A stretch of DNA of 64,000 bases from Paucibacter sp. KBW04 (GTDB taxonomy: Bacteria; Pseudomonadota; Gammaproteobacteria; Burkholderiales; Burkholderiaceae_C), in assembly GCF_003852425.1 (NCBI RefSeq), contig NZ_QAJN01000016.1, positions 62,001 through 126,000 of the forward strand, given 5' to 3'. This document shows, piece by piece, positions 8,605-18,143 of this stretch. Every line of letters begins with the position of its first letter. Within the stretch, counting starts at the first letter, position 1. The notes beneath the pieces are model-generated. The model worked only from the letters and a program-made list of their open reading frames with translations, was not told where the DNA came from and did not search any database. A program made the position numbers and the translations under genes.

Positions 8605-9432
8605 TTACCAGGACCAGCGCTGTGCGTCGCTGCCATTGCAGCGGTAGAGCTGCACCGCCTGACCGGGCCGGAAGCGAGCGTCCCGCACATCCATGCATTT
8701 GCCATTGAGCTGGCTGCGGATCTGGTTGCCGTAGAAGTTCCAGCGCTGATTGCGCTGGCCATTGCAGCTCCAGGCAATCAGGCGTGTACCGTCATCGCCA
8801 TTGCCGCCCTGCACATCCAGGCACAGATTGCCGCCCACCCTCAGCTCGCCGCCACGGCCCAAGCTGAAGCGTTGATTCCTGCCGCCATGGCAGCGGAACA
8901 GGATGGCGCCCGCGCCCTCGCGCGCATCGCCCTCGATGTCCACGCACAGGCCACCGGAGGCGCGGATCTGGCGCTCGCGACCACCGGGGTAGTTGGGCCC
9001 CACCGGGTCGTTATTGTTATTGCTGTCGTCGCGATCCCGATTGGCCAGCACGGCCACACCGGCAATCGCGGCCAGGGCCGCCAGGGCGATGGCAGGGTTC
9101 ACACCGCTGCTTTCCTTGGCCTCGTCCGGGTTGGTTTCGTTGCCATTGCCCAGATCCTTGCTCACGATCTTGAAGCGCGCCGCGCAGCCGTTGTTGACCC
9201 ACAGCTCCTTATTGCTGAGATCGAAGCCCCAGCTGCGATTGAAGCGGCAGGCGCCGCTCAGCTGCTCGATCAATTCCACATCGCGCGTGCCGGCGGCCAA
9301 GGGCAGGGATTCATAGCCACCGCGCGAACGCAGCTCCACTTCCTTCTCGGCGGCCTGCGCAAAGCCTGCGGGCATCAGCAAGGCCACCGCCGTCAGTCCG
9401 CTGACCCATTGCTGAAAATTCTTCATACCCAT
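8605..9432 (-). CDS. DUF3011 plus ricin-type beta-trefoil lectin protein
   Basis: 275-residue exported protein. A signal peptide (cleavage near AQAA, residue 28) precedes a DUF3011-like segment at about 50-92 with paired cysteines (GACRFNRSWGFD, WVNNGCAARF). A hydrophobic stretch at 113-131 and an acidic Asn-rich linker follow. A beta-trefoil at 155-275 then shows three lectin repeats, each ending in a QxW/F motif (NQRFSLG, NQRWNFYG, AQRWSW). Such trefoils bind sugars, and DUF3011 is a cell-envelope domain of unknown role. ATG 9432 has GGGAAG 5 nt upstream. The internal hydrophobic segment could anchor it in the inner membrane with the trefoil outside (inference). Confidence 0.85.
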   Translation of the reverse strand: MGMKNFQQWVSGLTAVALLMPAGFAQAAEKEVELRSRGGYESLPLAAGTRDVELIEQLSGACRFNRSWGFDLSNKELWVNNGCAARFKIVSKDLGNGNETNPDEAKESSGVNPAIALAALAAIAGVAVLANRDRDDSNNNNDPVGPNYPGGRERQIRASGGLCVDIEGDAREGAGAILFRCHGGRNQRFSLGRGGELRVGGNLCLDVQGGNGDDGTRLIAWSCNGQRNQRWNFYGNQIRSQLNGKCMDVRDARFRPGQAVQLYRCNGSDAQRWSW

Positions 9433-9709
9433 ACGAGCTTCCCTTTCCTGTTCCAAAGCGCAAATCTGTGGGCAGTTTAAGTGCGGGCCGAGGCCGCGAC
9501 TGGTACCCAAGACTAGCCTCAAACACCCCCCGCTAGACCGGCCTTGTTGCTGCCGAGGCAGTTTCGGCAAAAAGCCACAAAGCGTCGCCCGACCTCCCGA
9601 TTGAGGGGGTATTCGGTGCAATTGATAAAAACAATAATGATAAAAACATCCAAGCAAGCCCACGATCAAAACTGCCTGGGCGCCCTGCCGCCCTTGAACG
9701 CCCTCCCCC
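9433..9709. promoter_or_regulatory. Divergent intergenic region, lectin / pseudokinase
   Basis: 277-bp spacer without a gene. The half nearest the pseudokinase (around 9615-9650) is AT-rich (TTGATAAAAACAATAATGAT) in an otherwise GC-rich region, as expected for a promoter. No defined -35/-10 pair or operator could be fixed with confidence. Confidence 0.3.
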
Positions 9710-10738
9710 ATGACTATCACTTCCACCCTGCCCGAGCTGCCCGCCCCCATAGACGCCCAGCTGGCCGCCGGTTTGTGGCGCCTGGGCCCGGTCTTGCCCG
9801 GCCATGAGGCCTCAGAACAGGGTGGCTGGTATGAGGCGGAACACGCGCTCTCCCCGGGGCAAAAGCGGGCCGTTTGGCTGATGCAGCCGGGGCCGGAGGC
9901 GGCCACGCAGATCCTGGGCTTTGGCGAGCTGACGACCGAGCTGGGCGACTTCTCGCACCCGCTCATCGTCATGCCTGATGACTGCGGCTTCACGGCCTGT
10001 GGTCGGCCTTTTCTGGTGATGAAGCAGGCCGGCCATGCCCAGAGTTTGCTGCGCGCCGCCCGTTCAATGCCGCTGGCGCAGCGCCTGGGCTTGCTGCTGC
10101 TGATCTGCGAAGCCTTGCAGGAGCTGCATCTGAAGGGCTATGCCTTCGGCGCCATTGAAGACGCCATGGTCGGCCTGGACGCCTATGGCCAAGCCCAGCT
10201 GATGGGTTTGAACCTGCGCCGCCTGGCCGACAGCCCGGCGCCCCTGCTCGCGCAGGAAGCGGACGATCTCTGCCGCCTGCTGCGCGGCATGGTGCCCGGC
10301 CTCGAAGCCGCCGCGCCGCAGGAGGAGGCAGCCGCCCTGCCTGCGCCCGCCCAAAGCGCCTTGGACGCCATCCAGCTCAAGGCCATGGTGGGCTATGCCA
10401 GCAGCGAAGCCCTGGCCGAGGATTTGCGCGCCTGCTTGGCAGAACTGGCGGCCACGCCCGAGCCCTCGGCAGGCCAAGAGCCCGCCCGCCCTGCGCTGCG
10501 CAAAGCGGCCATCACCCTGGCTCAAACCGGCTTGGCGGCCTTGCTGGTGTTTGGCGCCTATGTTCAGGCGAACGATCCCCTCAAAGGCCTTTTGGTGCTG
10601 GACAAGGCCAGCGCGGAGCCGATCGCCATGGCAGCTGCCGCAGAGCCAAGCACGGCGCCCGCGGCAGCGGGTCTGAGCCTGCGCTTCATGGATCTGGGCA
10701 TGGCCGGCCAAACGTCCACGCCCAGCCCCTCGCCCTGA
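9710..10738 (+). CDS. Kinase-like (pseudokinase) protein with one membrane segment
   Basis: 342-residue protein with no confident family match. Residues about 100-170 follow the pattern of a Ser/Thr kinase C-lobe: a helix ending EALQELHLKGY, then AFGAIEDAMVGLDAYGQAQL where HRDLKPxNVLxxxDGxxKL would stand. The HRD, Asn and DFG residues are all absent, and no glycine-rich loop or lysine is evident. A probable transmembrane helix lies at about 262-282 (TLAQTGLAALLVFGAYV), followed by a Pro/Ala/Thr-rich tail. Cytoplasmic pseudokinase scaffold with a periplasmic tail is the best reading, but this is inference. Divergent from the lectin gene, with 277 bp between them. Confidence 0.8.
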   Translation: MTITSTLPELPAPIDAQLAAGLWRLGPVLPGHEASEQGGWYEAEHALSPGQKRAVWLMQPGPEAATQILGFGELTTELGDFSHPLIVMPDDCGFTACGRPFLVMKQAGHAQSLLRAARSMPLAQRLGLLLLICEALQELHLKGYAFGAIEDAMVGLDAYGQAQLMGLNLRRLADSPAPLLAQEADDLCRLLRGMVPGLEAAAPQEEAAALPAPAQSALDAIQLKAMVGYASSEALAEDLRACLAELAATPEPSAGQEPARPALRKAAITLAQTGLAALLVFGAYVQANDPLKGLLVLDKASAEPIAMAAAAEPSTAPAAAGLSLRFMDLGMAGQTSTPSPSP

Positions 10739-10747
10739 ATTCGGCGC

Positions 10748-11968
10748 CTATTGTCCCAGGCGCTCCGAGCGCTCCAAGCGCATCAGCAGCGCCAAACCCA
10801 CCATGCCCAGCAGCAGCACGGCCGCCGTCAGCAGCAGGGCCGCGCGGTAATTGCCGCTGGCCTGGGCCATGGCGCCGCTGAGCGCGGGTGCGCAAACCTG
10901 CGCCACGCCATAGCTGAGCGTCAGCCGCGCCATCGCCTTGCCCGGGTTGGCAGGCGAGCGTCGGCCCACCAAGGCCAGGGTCATGCTGACGATGCCGATG
11001 AAGGTGGCGCCGTAGAGCAAGGCCCCGCTGAGGGCGGCGAGCAGGCTGTCCGACAAGGCCGGCACCAAGACCGATAGGCATTGCAGGCCAAAGGCGATCA
11101 GCAAGGCCGGCAACTCCCCCACCCGGCGCGCCACCTTGTCCCACAAGAATACGGCCGGCGTTGCGGCCAGACCCACCAGCAGCCAAGCCCAAGGGCCCTG
11201 GCCCGCCAACACAGGCTGGCGCTCAACAATGGTGACGGTGAAGGTGGCACTGATGACAAAGCCCCAGCCCGCGCAGAAATAGATGGCCGTCATCAAGACC
11301 GTCCAGGCCCGGCTGGGTGTGCGCAAGGCCTGATGAGCCCCATGGCTGGCCGGCAAGGCCGGCGGCACGGGCGGCCGCCAGGCCCAGGCCGGTAGCAAAA
11401 AAAGCAGGCCCAAGAGGGCAAAACCCTGCCATTGCTGAGCCCAGCGCCAGTGCAGCGCCGTCATCGCCATCGCACCCAGGGCCGAGACGGCAATGCCCAA
11501 ACCCAGGCCGGTGAAATGCAGGCCCAACTCCGGCCGGTGCCCGGCCCGCATCAACCAGCCCAGCACCAGGCCCGAACCCAGCAACATGCCGGCCGCACCG
11601 CACAAACCACCCAGATAGCGCGACAAGACCCAGACCCATAACTGGCCCTCGCCCGCCGCGCCCCAGCTCATCAAGGCGGTGATCAAGAGGCTGAGTGGCA
11701 GGCCTATGCTGTAGAGGCGCTGACGCAGCCTGGGGTCCTCCAGCCAGGAGGCCAGCAGGGCGCCACTCATATAGCCCATGTAATTGATGGCGGCCAGCCA
11801 ACCGCCCGTCACATCCGACAGCCCCGCTTGCGCCTGCATCAGCGGCAACAAGGGCGTGTAGGCAAAACGCGCCAGACCTATGGTCAAGAGCAGGCCGCTG
11901 ATGCCGCCCAAGATGACCTGCCAGGCTTGCAGGGGGCGGGGGCTGGGCTCGGCAAGGGCTTTTTGCAT
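10748..11968 (-). CDS. MFS transporter, YbfB/YjiJ family
   Basis: 406-residue inner-membrane protein with about 12 hydrophobic segments, typical of the major facilitator superfamily. The N-terminal motif GLARFAYTPLLPLMQ and the following AAINYMGYMSGALLAS are hallmarks of the YbfB/YjiJ branch, whose substrates are mostly unknown. ATG 11968 gives a short cytoplasmic N-terminus and a first helix at about 20-40. Its 3' end faces the 3' end of the pseudokinase gene. It is divergent from the MtfA-like peptidase. Function beyond small-molecule transport cannot be inferred. Confidence 0.88.
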   Translation of the reverse strand: MQKALAEPSPRPLQAWQVILGGISGLLLTIGLARFAYTPLLPLMQAQAGLSDVTGGWLAAINYMGYMSGALLASWLEDPRLRQRLYSIGLPLSLLITALMSWGAAGEGQLWVWVLSRYLGGLCGAAGMLLGSGLVLGWLMRAGHRPELGLHFTGLGLGIAVSALGAMAMTALHWRWAQQWQGFALLGLLFLLPAWAWRPPVPPALPASHGAHQALRTPSRAWTVLMTAIYFCAGWGFVISATFTVTIVERQPVLAGQGPWAWLLVGLAATPAVFLWDKVARRVGELPALLIAFGLQCLSVLVPALSDSLLAALSGALLYGATFIGIVSMTLALVGRRSPANPGKAMARLTLSYGVAQVCAPALSGAMAQASGNYRAALLLTAAVLLLGMVGLALLMRLERSERLGQ

Positions 11969-12050
11969 GGGCGCAGCTTAGCCCAAGGGATGCGGGTTTT
12001 CTTGCACCGCTCTTGCAATCAGGCCGGCCGGGCCCACCTGCCACCACAGC

Positions 12051-12923
12051 ATGGATAACAAGACCAGCCTCATCACCCTCCTCATCGTGCTGGCCTTTGG
12101 CCTGGGCCTGGCGCTGTGGCTGGCGGCCGCACCTTGGCTGCTGGCGCGCAAGCGGCAAAAGCTGCGCAGCCAGCCCTTCCCGGTGGCCTGGCGGCGCATT
12201 CTGCGCAAGCGGGTGCCCGGGGTGCAGCGCCTGCCGGCCGATCTGCAGCTGCGGCTGAAGGGCGATATGCAGGTCTTTCTGGCCGAGAAACCCATCATCG
12301 GCTGCGCCGGCCTCAAGGTGACGGACGAGATGCGCGTCACCCTTGCCGCCCAAGCCTGCCTGCCGCTGCTGGGCGCGCGGCGTGGCTACTACCCCAAGCT
12401 CAAGCAGATCCTGCTCTACCCCGGCGCCTTTGTGGTGGAGCGCCCGCACACCGGCATGGCCGGCGTGCAGATGGAGCAACGCCGCGCCCTGGCGGGCGAG
12501 AGCTGGGTGCAGGGTCAGGTCTTGCTGTCCTGGCAAGACGTCTTGAATGGCGCGGCCGACCCCAGCGATGGTCACAACGTCGTCGTGCACGAATTCGCCC
12601 ACCAGCTCGATCAGGTCAAGGGCTTTGCCAATGGCGCGCCGCCGCTCGCCACGGCCCTGGCCTATCGCAATTGGTCGAAGGTGATGCAGTCGGAATTCAA
12701 TGCCTTGCGCACCCGCCTAGCGCAAGCCGAGCGCGATGCGGCCGTGGGTCTGGAGCCCAAGGTGGGCCTGATCGACCCTTACGCCGCCACCGACCCGGCG
12801 GAGTTCTTCGCCGTCTGCAGCGAGGTCTTCTTTGAGCGACCGCTGGAGCTGGCTGCGCAGCATCCGGCGCTTTACCAGCAGCTGAGCCGCTACTACCGGC
12901 TCAATCCCTTGAGCTGGACCTGA
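12051..12923 (+). CDS. MtfA-like M90 zinc metallopeptidase
   Basis: 290-residue protein with an N-terminal membrane segment (about 4-25) and a zinc-peptidase core. The HExxH zinc site is HEFAHQLD (about residues 180-187), followed by the family signature DPYAATDPAEFFAVCSEVFFE, which supplies the third ligand. E. coli MtfA binds Mlc and affects glucose PTS expression. Here the predicted membrane anchor and missing PTS context make that role uncertain. The stop codon abuts the cheZ stop on the opposite strand with no spacer. Confidence 0.9.
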   Translation: MDNKTSLITLLIVLAFGLGLALWLAAAPWLLARKRQKLRSQPFPVAWRRILRKRVPGVQRLPADLQLRLKGDMQVFLAEKPIIGCAGLKVTDEMRVTLAAQACLPLLGARRGYYPKLKQILLYPGAFVVERPHTGMAGVQMEQRRALAGESWVQGQVLLSWQDVLNGAADPSDGHNVVVHEFAHQLDQVKGFANGAPPLATALAYRNWSKVMQSEFNALRTRLAQAERDAAVGLEPKVGLIDPYAATDPAEFFAVCSEVFFERPLELAAQHPALYQQLSRYYRLNPLSWT

Positions 12924-13526
12924 TCAGAAGCCCAGCGAGGCCAGCAGATCGTCCACATCGTCCTGCTGCAAGGCCTTGTCCGGGGTTTGCACGCCTGCCA
13001 AGGTGTGGCCAGCAGGGTCGACCGCATTGCCGTCCTCGCCTTCGATTCGATGCACGGCGCTGAGCATTTCCTCCAGCGGCTGCTCGGCTTTCTCCAGCAT
13101 GCCAATGACCTTGTTGATCACCTGGCCCGACAGATCCTGAAAGCCCTGGGCCATCATGATCTCGGTATGCAGGGACTTCTCGCGGCCGGCAAAGCTGGCG
13201 GCGGTGGCGGCATAGGAAGCGCAGAGCTTGAGCAGGGAGCGCGCCCGCTCCAGATTCAAATCCGGGTCGACGGCAAAGCGGCACAGGGTTTCTGAAAGAT
13301 CCTGGCCCTGACGCCGCACCTGCTCGGCATCGTCCTGGGCCGCGTCCACCAGGCCCAGCACCTTGCTGGCGGCCTGCTCGGTCATGGTACGCACATAGGC
13401 CAGGCGCTCGCAGGCGTCGGGCAGGTCTTGCACCATTTTCTCCAGGATCTGGCCCGAGTTGGCCAGCACGGCCGGAGCACTGCGCGTGGTTTCAGACTCT
13501 TGCTGCGACTGAAGAACGGGGCTCAT
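12924..13526 (-). CDS. cheZ: CheZ-like protein phosphatase of CheY-P
   Basis: 200-residue helical protein. The catalytic helix carries EIMMAQGFQDLSGQVINKV, containing the conserved Asp and Gln (QDLSGQ) that hydrolyse phospho-CheY. The extreme C-terminus QDDVDDLLASLGF is the CheY-binding tail. It would shut off the flagellar switch signal in the cytoplasm. Usually cheZ sits with cheY in a chemotaxis operon, but here it stands alone between a peptidase and a CBS protein, so its CheY must be encoded elsewhere. ATG 13526 follows a good purine-rich leader. Confidence 0.9.
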   Translation of the reverse strand: MSPVLQSQQESETTRSAPAVLANSGQILEKMVQDLPDACERLAYVRTMTEQAASKVLGLVDAAQDDAEQVRRQGQDLSETLCRFAVDPDLNLERARSLLKLCASYAATAASFAGREKSLHTEIMMAQGFQDLSGQVINKVIGMLEKAEQPLEEMLSAVHRIEGEDGNAVDPAGHTLAGVQTPDKALQQDDVDDLLASLGF

Positions 13527-13723
13527 GACGGTCTACTCCTGCAGCCTTGCTGGTGAAGCAATCCCGCTACGGCTCATGGCGGGCTGCTGAATTCTGGCCG
13601 AATCCTAATGGCTAGCACCCACGCACCCAGGCCCTGGCCCGAACGCCTCGCGCTTGCGCGCGGGATATTTCACGAATTCCCAGGGCCTCGTCGCGGCCCG
13701 GGGCAAGCCAAGGGCCGGGCGAT

Positions 13724-14425
13724 TCAGGTCCACAGCTCCAGCGGGGGCTCGCGGGTCAGGGCGCGCAGAATATCGCTGCGCGAGATAAAGCCCAGCAAGC
13801 CGCCCTTTTCGTCCGAGACCGGCATGCCGGGCAGACGAAAGTCCAGCAAGGCCTGGGCGACCTCGCGCAAGGGTGTGTCCGCGTGCGCACTGGGCACGGG
13901 CGACCACATCACATCGCCCACCGGCCGGGCGAACCAGGCCGACCAGGCTTGGGCGTCCTCCACATCGTCGGGCACCGGCAGCAAATCACCGCGCAGCAAA
14001 AGCCCCACCAAACGTCCGCGCGGATTGAGCACCGGCGCCTGCCCCACCTTGGCCTGGCTCAACATGGCCAGGCCTTGGGCCACCGAGGCCACGGCCGGCA
14101 CGGTGACCAAATTGCGGCTCATCAACTCCTCCACCAAGCGCAGGGGCTGGCGCTTTTCATCGGGCAGTACCCGGGCCTGGGCCTTGGCATAAGCGGCCAG
14201 GGCGTCGCGCGGGCGGGGCTCGGGGCTGCCCAAGGCCATCAGATTGGCCTCCGGGTTGGGCTCGGCCCGCAGCACACCGGCCTTGGCCTGCGCCTCCGAC
14301 TCCAACATCGAGGACACCGGCGCCACCGCCCGCAAACGGGCCACCGCCTGCACCGGCTCCAGCGCTCGCAAGCCCTCCAAGGGCCCGCTATAGACCCGCC
14401 CATTGAGACCGTAAACCGTGAACAT
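13724..14425 (-). CDS. Tandem CBS-domain protein
   Basis: 233-residue cytoplasmic protein. The N-terminal 80 residues (starting MFTVYGLNGRVYSGPLEGL) are of unknown fold. They are followed by two CBS motifs, at about 107-165 (LMSRNLVTVPAVASVAQGL) and 175-230 (VGDVMWSPVPSAHADTPLREV...FISRSDIL). CBS pairs bind adenine nucleotides. Upstream AGGAGAC supports ATG 14425. It is co-directional with, and 28 bp downstream of, the diguanylate cyclase gene, so the two probably share a transcript. A nucleotide-sensing role in c-di-GMP signalling is possible but not shown. Confidence 0.87.
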   Translation of the reverse strand: MFTVYGLNGRVYSGPLEGLRALEPVQAVARLRAVAPVSSMLESEAQAKAGVLRAEPNPEANLMALGSPEPRPRDALAAYAKAQARVLPDEKRQPLRLVEELMSRNLVTVPAVASVAQGLAMLSQAKVGQAPVLNPRGRLVGLLLRGDLLPVPDDVEDAQAWSAWFARPVGDVMWSPVPSAHADTPLREVAQALLDFRLPGMPVSDEKGGLLGFISRSDILRALTREPPLELWT

Positions 14426-14453
14426 CTTGCGCTTGTCTCCTGTTCCGATTTGA

Positions 14454-15599
14454 CTAGTGCTCGACGCGGTTGCGCCCCGCCGCCTTGGCCCGGTACATGG
14501 CCGCATCGGCCGCGCCAACCAGGCCGTCGGCCGTGTCGGCGCCGGTGATCACCCCGCCACGCACACCGATGCTGATGGTGGCCTCGATGCGATGCACGCC
14601 CCACTGGGTGGGCGTGGCCTCCACCGCCGCGCGCAAATCCTCGGCCAGGGTCAGGGCGCCGTCCAGGCCGGTGTCGGGCAAGACCACCAGAAATTCCTCG
14701 CCGCCGAAACGGCCGATCTGATCCTGGGCGCGCAGGCGGCTCTGCAAGGTCTGGGCGATGCCGTGCAGCACGCGGTCACCGGCCTGATGGCCGTAGCCGT
14801 CGTTGATGCGTTTGAAGTGGTCGATGTCCATCATCAAGACCGAGAGCAACTGCCCCTGGCGCTGCGCCCGCGCCACCGCGGCATGCAGCTGGTCGCCGAT
14901 GGCGCGACGGTTGGACAGGCCGGTGAGCATGTCCTTCATCGCCAGCTCGAAATTGCGCAGCTCGGCCCGCTCCATGGTCATGTAAACAAAGCCCAGGGTC
15001 ACGCTGGTGACGGCCACCAAAGTGAGCAGGAAAAGCATCGCCTGCCATTGATCCAGCTCCACGCCGGTACTGACCGCCTCCCAACCCAGCACCACGGCCA
15101 CCAAACGCGCCACCAGCATCAAAGCGATGGTGCCCAGCGTCGCCAGCAAGATATAGCGCCCCCGGCCATGCTGCTTTTGCCCGGGGTCCACCAGGGCACC
15201 GAGGATCAGCCCAATCTGCACGATGAAGACCAGCGTGAACAGACCCAGCAGCACCCGGGTCTGACCCATGAACAAAAGCGCAAACAAAGGCACGAGTGCA
15301 AGCGGCAACAAGGCCCACATGCCCAGCCCTCGGCGCGCCTGAAAACGCCACACCGCCAACTGCATCAAGGCAAGCGCCGCGGACACCAGCAGATTGCCGC
15401 CCACCAAGGGTAAGGCGCTGCTCGTCTGCCCCTGCAATGCAAACAGCATATTGCCCAGGCAAAAGGCCAGGAGCGCTCCCGCCCAGGCCCACAAGGCATC
15501 ACGCGAAGGCTGACCCCAGGCCATGACACTCACCCAGAGCGAGGTCAGCAAGGACAGCAGGGTGACAGCGACAAACAGCGTCGGCACGTCGAGTTTCAT
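14454..15599 (-). CDS. Membrane-bound diguanylate cyclase (GGDEF)
   Basis: 381-residue protein. Its N-terminal half (about 1-205) has six to seven hydrophobic helices. The C-terminal GGDEF domain has an intact active site, GGEEF in GRFGGEEFLVVLP. An inhibitory RxxD site (RAQD) lies exactly five residues before it, so product inhibition is expected. The protein makes cyclic di-GMP from two GTP at the inner membrane, responding to an unknown signal sensed by the membrane part. Probably co-transcribed with the downstream CBS protein. Confidence 0.92.
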   Translation of the reverse strand: MKLDVPTLFVAVTLLSLLTSLWVSVMAWGQPSRDALWAWAGALLAFCLGNMLFALQGQTSSALPLVGGNLLVSAALALMQLAVWRFQARRGLGMWALLPLALVPLFALLFMGQTRVLLGLFTLVFIVQIGLILGALVDPGQKQHGRGRYILLATLGTIALMLVARLVAVVLGWEAVSTGVELDQWQAMLFLLTLVAVTSVTLGFVYMTMERAELRNFELAMKDMLTGLSNRRAIGDQLHAAVARAQRQGQLLSVLMMDIDHFKRINDGYGHQAGDRVLHGIAQTLQSRLRAQDQIGRFGGEEFLVVLPDTGLDGALTLAEDLRAAVEATPTQWGVHRIEATISIGVRGGVITGADTADGLVGAADAAMYRAKAAGRNRVEH

Positions 15600-15641
15600 G
15601 CCCCATTCTAGGGTTGGGGCCGGGCCGCATGCAGGGCTAAA

Positions 15642-16526
15642 TCACCGCTTTATGCGCTCGGTCAAGCCTTGCCCTAGCAGCTGGTCCATGGCATTCAAGG
15701 CCTCGGCATCCAAACGCCCAGCCTGTGCGGCAAGCACGAGTTGGCGTTGCGCCAGCTCGCGATAGAACTGGCCATGCGACTCACCCAGGGCATCAAAAGC
15801 CTGCAGATGGGCAGCCACCACACCACGATCACCGCGCGAGATGGGCCCCGACAAAGCGCCCGCCAGCCCACGCGACTGCGCCGCCTGCAAAGTGCCTTGT
15901 GCCAGGGGCAGCAAGGCCGGCAAGGCCTGCTCGCGCGGCAGGCCCAGGCGGGCCCAGACCTCGGCCGCCTCGTCCAGCAAGGACAGCAAGAAGCTGGCCG
16001 CAAAACTGGCCGCCCCGTGATAAGCCGCCCGCGCGCCCGGCGGCAGGCGCAAAGGCCGCATGTCCAGCAGCTGGGCCAGGCGCAGCAGCTCGGCCTGCAG
16101 CGTCGCATCGGCGCTCTCGATCGCCACCGTGCTGCCCGCCAGCAGGCCCAAGGCCTGCTGCGGGTCAGAAAAAATCTGCAGCGGATGAAAGCCCCCCACC
16201 GCCGCACCCGCCGCCAGGGCCGGGCTCAACACCGCCAACTCGGTGGCACCGCTGCAATGCAGCACCGCCTGGCCGGCCCGCCAGGGCAGGTCGCGCGCCA
16301 GGCCGGCCAGCTCATCGTCGGGCGTGCTCAAAAACACCAGATCCGCTGCCGCCACCGCCTGCTCGGCGCTCATGGCCTGGCAGCCCGGGATCTGCGCCGC
16401 CAGGGCCTGGGCTGAGGCGAGCCGGCGCGAGGCGATGGCCAACACCGGCTCGCCGCGCTGCGCCAACGCCAAGGCCAGGGTCTGGCCCAGGCGGCCGGCA
16501 CCGATGAAGGCGATGGAGCTTGCCAT
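15642..16526 (-). CDS. Rossmann-fold DUF2520 protein
   Basis: 294-residue protein. The N-terminal NAD(P)-binding domain begins with AFIGAGRLGQTLA (residues 5-17), a GxGxxG-type motif. The C-terminal all-helical DUF2520 domain (about 135-260) contains GARAAYHGAASFAASFLLSLLDEA. The architecture resembles ketopantoate reductase/6-phosphogluconate dehydrogenase-like enzymes, but no substrate is known for DUF2520 members. It is followed by the diguanylate cyclase and preceded 20 bp away by the exported methyltransferase, all on the minus strand. Confidence 0.88.
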   Translation of the reverse strand: MASSIAFIGAGRLGQTLALALAQRGEPVLAIASRRLASAQALAAQIPGCQAMSAEQAVAAADLVFLSTPDDELAGLARDLPWRAGQAVLHCSGATELAVLSPALAAGAAVGGFHPLQIFSDPQQALGLLAGSTVAIESADATLQAELLRLAQLLDMRPLRLPPGARAAYHGAASFAASFLLSLLDEAAEVWARLGLPREQALPALLPLAQGTLQAAQSRGLAGALSGPISRGDRGVVAAHLQAFDALGESHGQFYRELAQRQLVLAAQAGRLDAEALNAMDQLLGQGLTERIKR

Positions 16527-16546
16527 GGGAGCTTGTCAGTAGAAAC

Positions 16547-17383
<837 letters not shown>

Positions 17384-17522
17384 CTGCAGTCCTCGGTTGG
17401 GAAACGAAGGCCGGAGTATGGCCGCTGCCGAATCGCCCTGACGAAAGGCATGCAAGTGGCTTGCTCCCGGCCGCTGAAAAGCCATCGGTTACATTGTCGG
17501 CCCAGCCCAAGGAGTACCCCCC

Positions 17523-17861
17523 ATGTCCACCCCATCCGCCTGCCCCGTCTGCACGCTTGAGAACACTTATCAAGACGGCGCCCTCTTCATCTGCCCGGAT
17601 TGCGGCCATGAATGGGCCGCCGATGGCGCAGCCAGCGACGCGGACGAGGAAGCCGCCCCGGTGCTGAAGGATGCCAATGGCCAGATCCTGGCCGACGGCG
17701 ACTCAGCCATCCTGATCAAGGACCTGAAGGTGCGCGGCACTGTGCTCAAACAAGGCGCCAAGATCAAGAGCATCCGCCTGGTGCCTGGCGACCACCCGGT
17801 GGACTGCAAGATCGACGGTCAGGGCTATCTGCTCAAGGCCGAGTTCATCAAGAAGACCTGA
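17523..17861 (+). CDS. yjdM: YjdM/PhnA-like zinc-ribbon protein
   Basis: 112-residue protein. The N-terminal zinc ribbon has two CxxC knuckles (CPVC at 8-11, CPDC at 25-28). The PhnA C-terminal beta-barrel follows, with the highly conserved run DGDSAILIKDLKVRG, KIKSIRLVPGDH and DCKIDGQG. Despite the historical phnA name, the family is not the phosphonoacetate hydrolase, and the cellular role is poorly defined. ATG 17523 is preceded by AAGGAG. Monocistronic, divergent from the methyltransferase. Confidence 0.92.
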   Translation: MSTPSACPVCTLENTYQDGALFICPDCGHEWAADGAASDADEEAAPVLKDANGQILADGDSAILIKDLKVRGTVLKQGAKIKSIRLVPGDHPVDCKIDGQGYLLKAEFIKKT

Positions 17862-18143
17862 GCCCGCGCAGCCGGCCCCACCCGGCGCCTGCTGCCACAA
17901 GACGCGCGCTGTGAAGCGCGCTAAAGACGAGTTGCCTGCATGTCAAGGCGAGGTCAGTTCTCACGGCCTTTCTTTCTAGGGATACGCGTTCCTTCGGAGC
18001 AACAGGCCTGCCAAACAAGGATCTCCAAGTCATTGAACAGGGCTATGGTGTCCTGAGACCCGAGACGTCCCTAACGGACGACCTAGTGTGGAAGCATTGG
18101 GCGGCCGAGAAAAATTGGACCCGGTCGATCTTGGAGATAGGAC
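17862..18143. promoter_or_regulatory. Intergenic region yjdM to amidohydrolase
   Basis: 282 bp without a gene. It includes a short inverted repeat GCGCGCtgtgaaGCGCGC around 17905-17922 without a T tract. No clear promoter or rho-independent terminator could be assigned. Confidence 0.25.
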
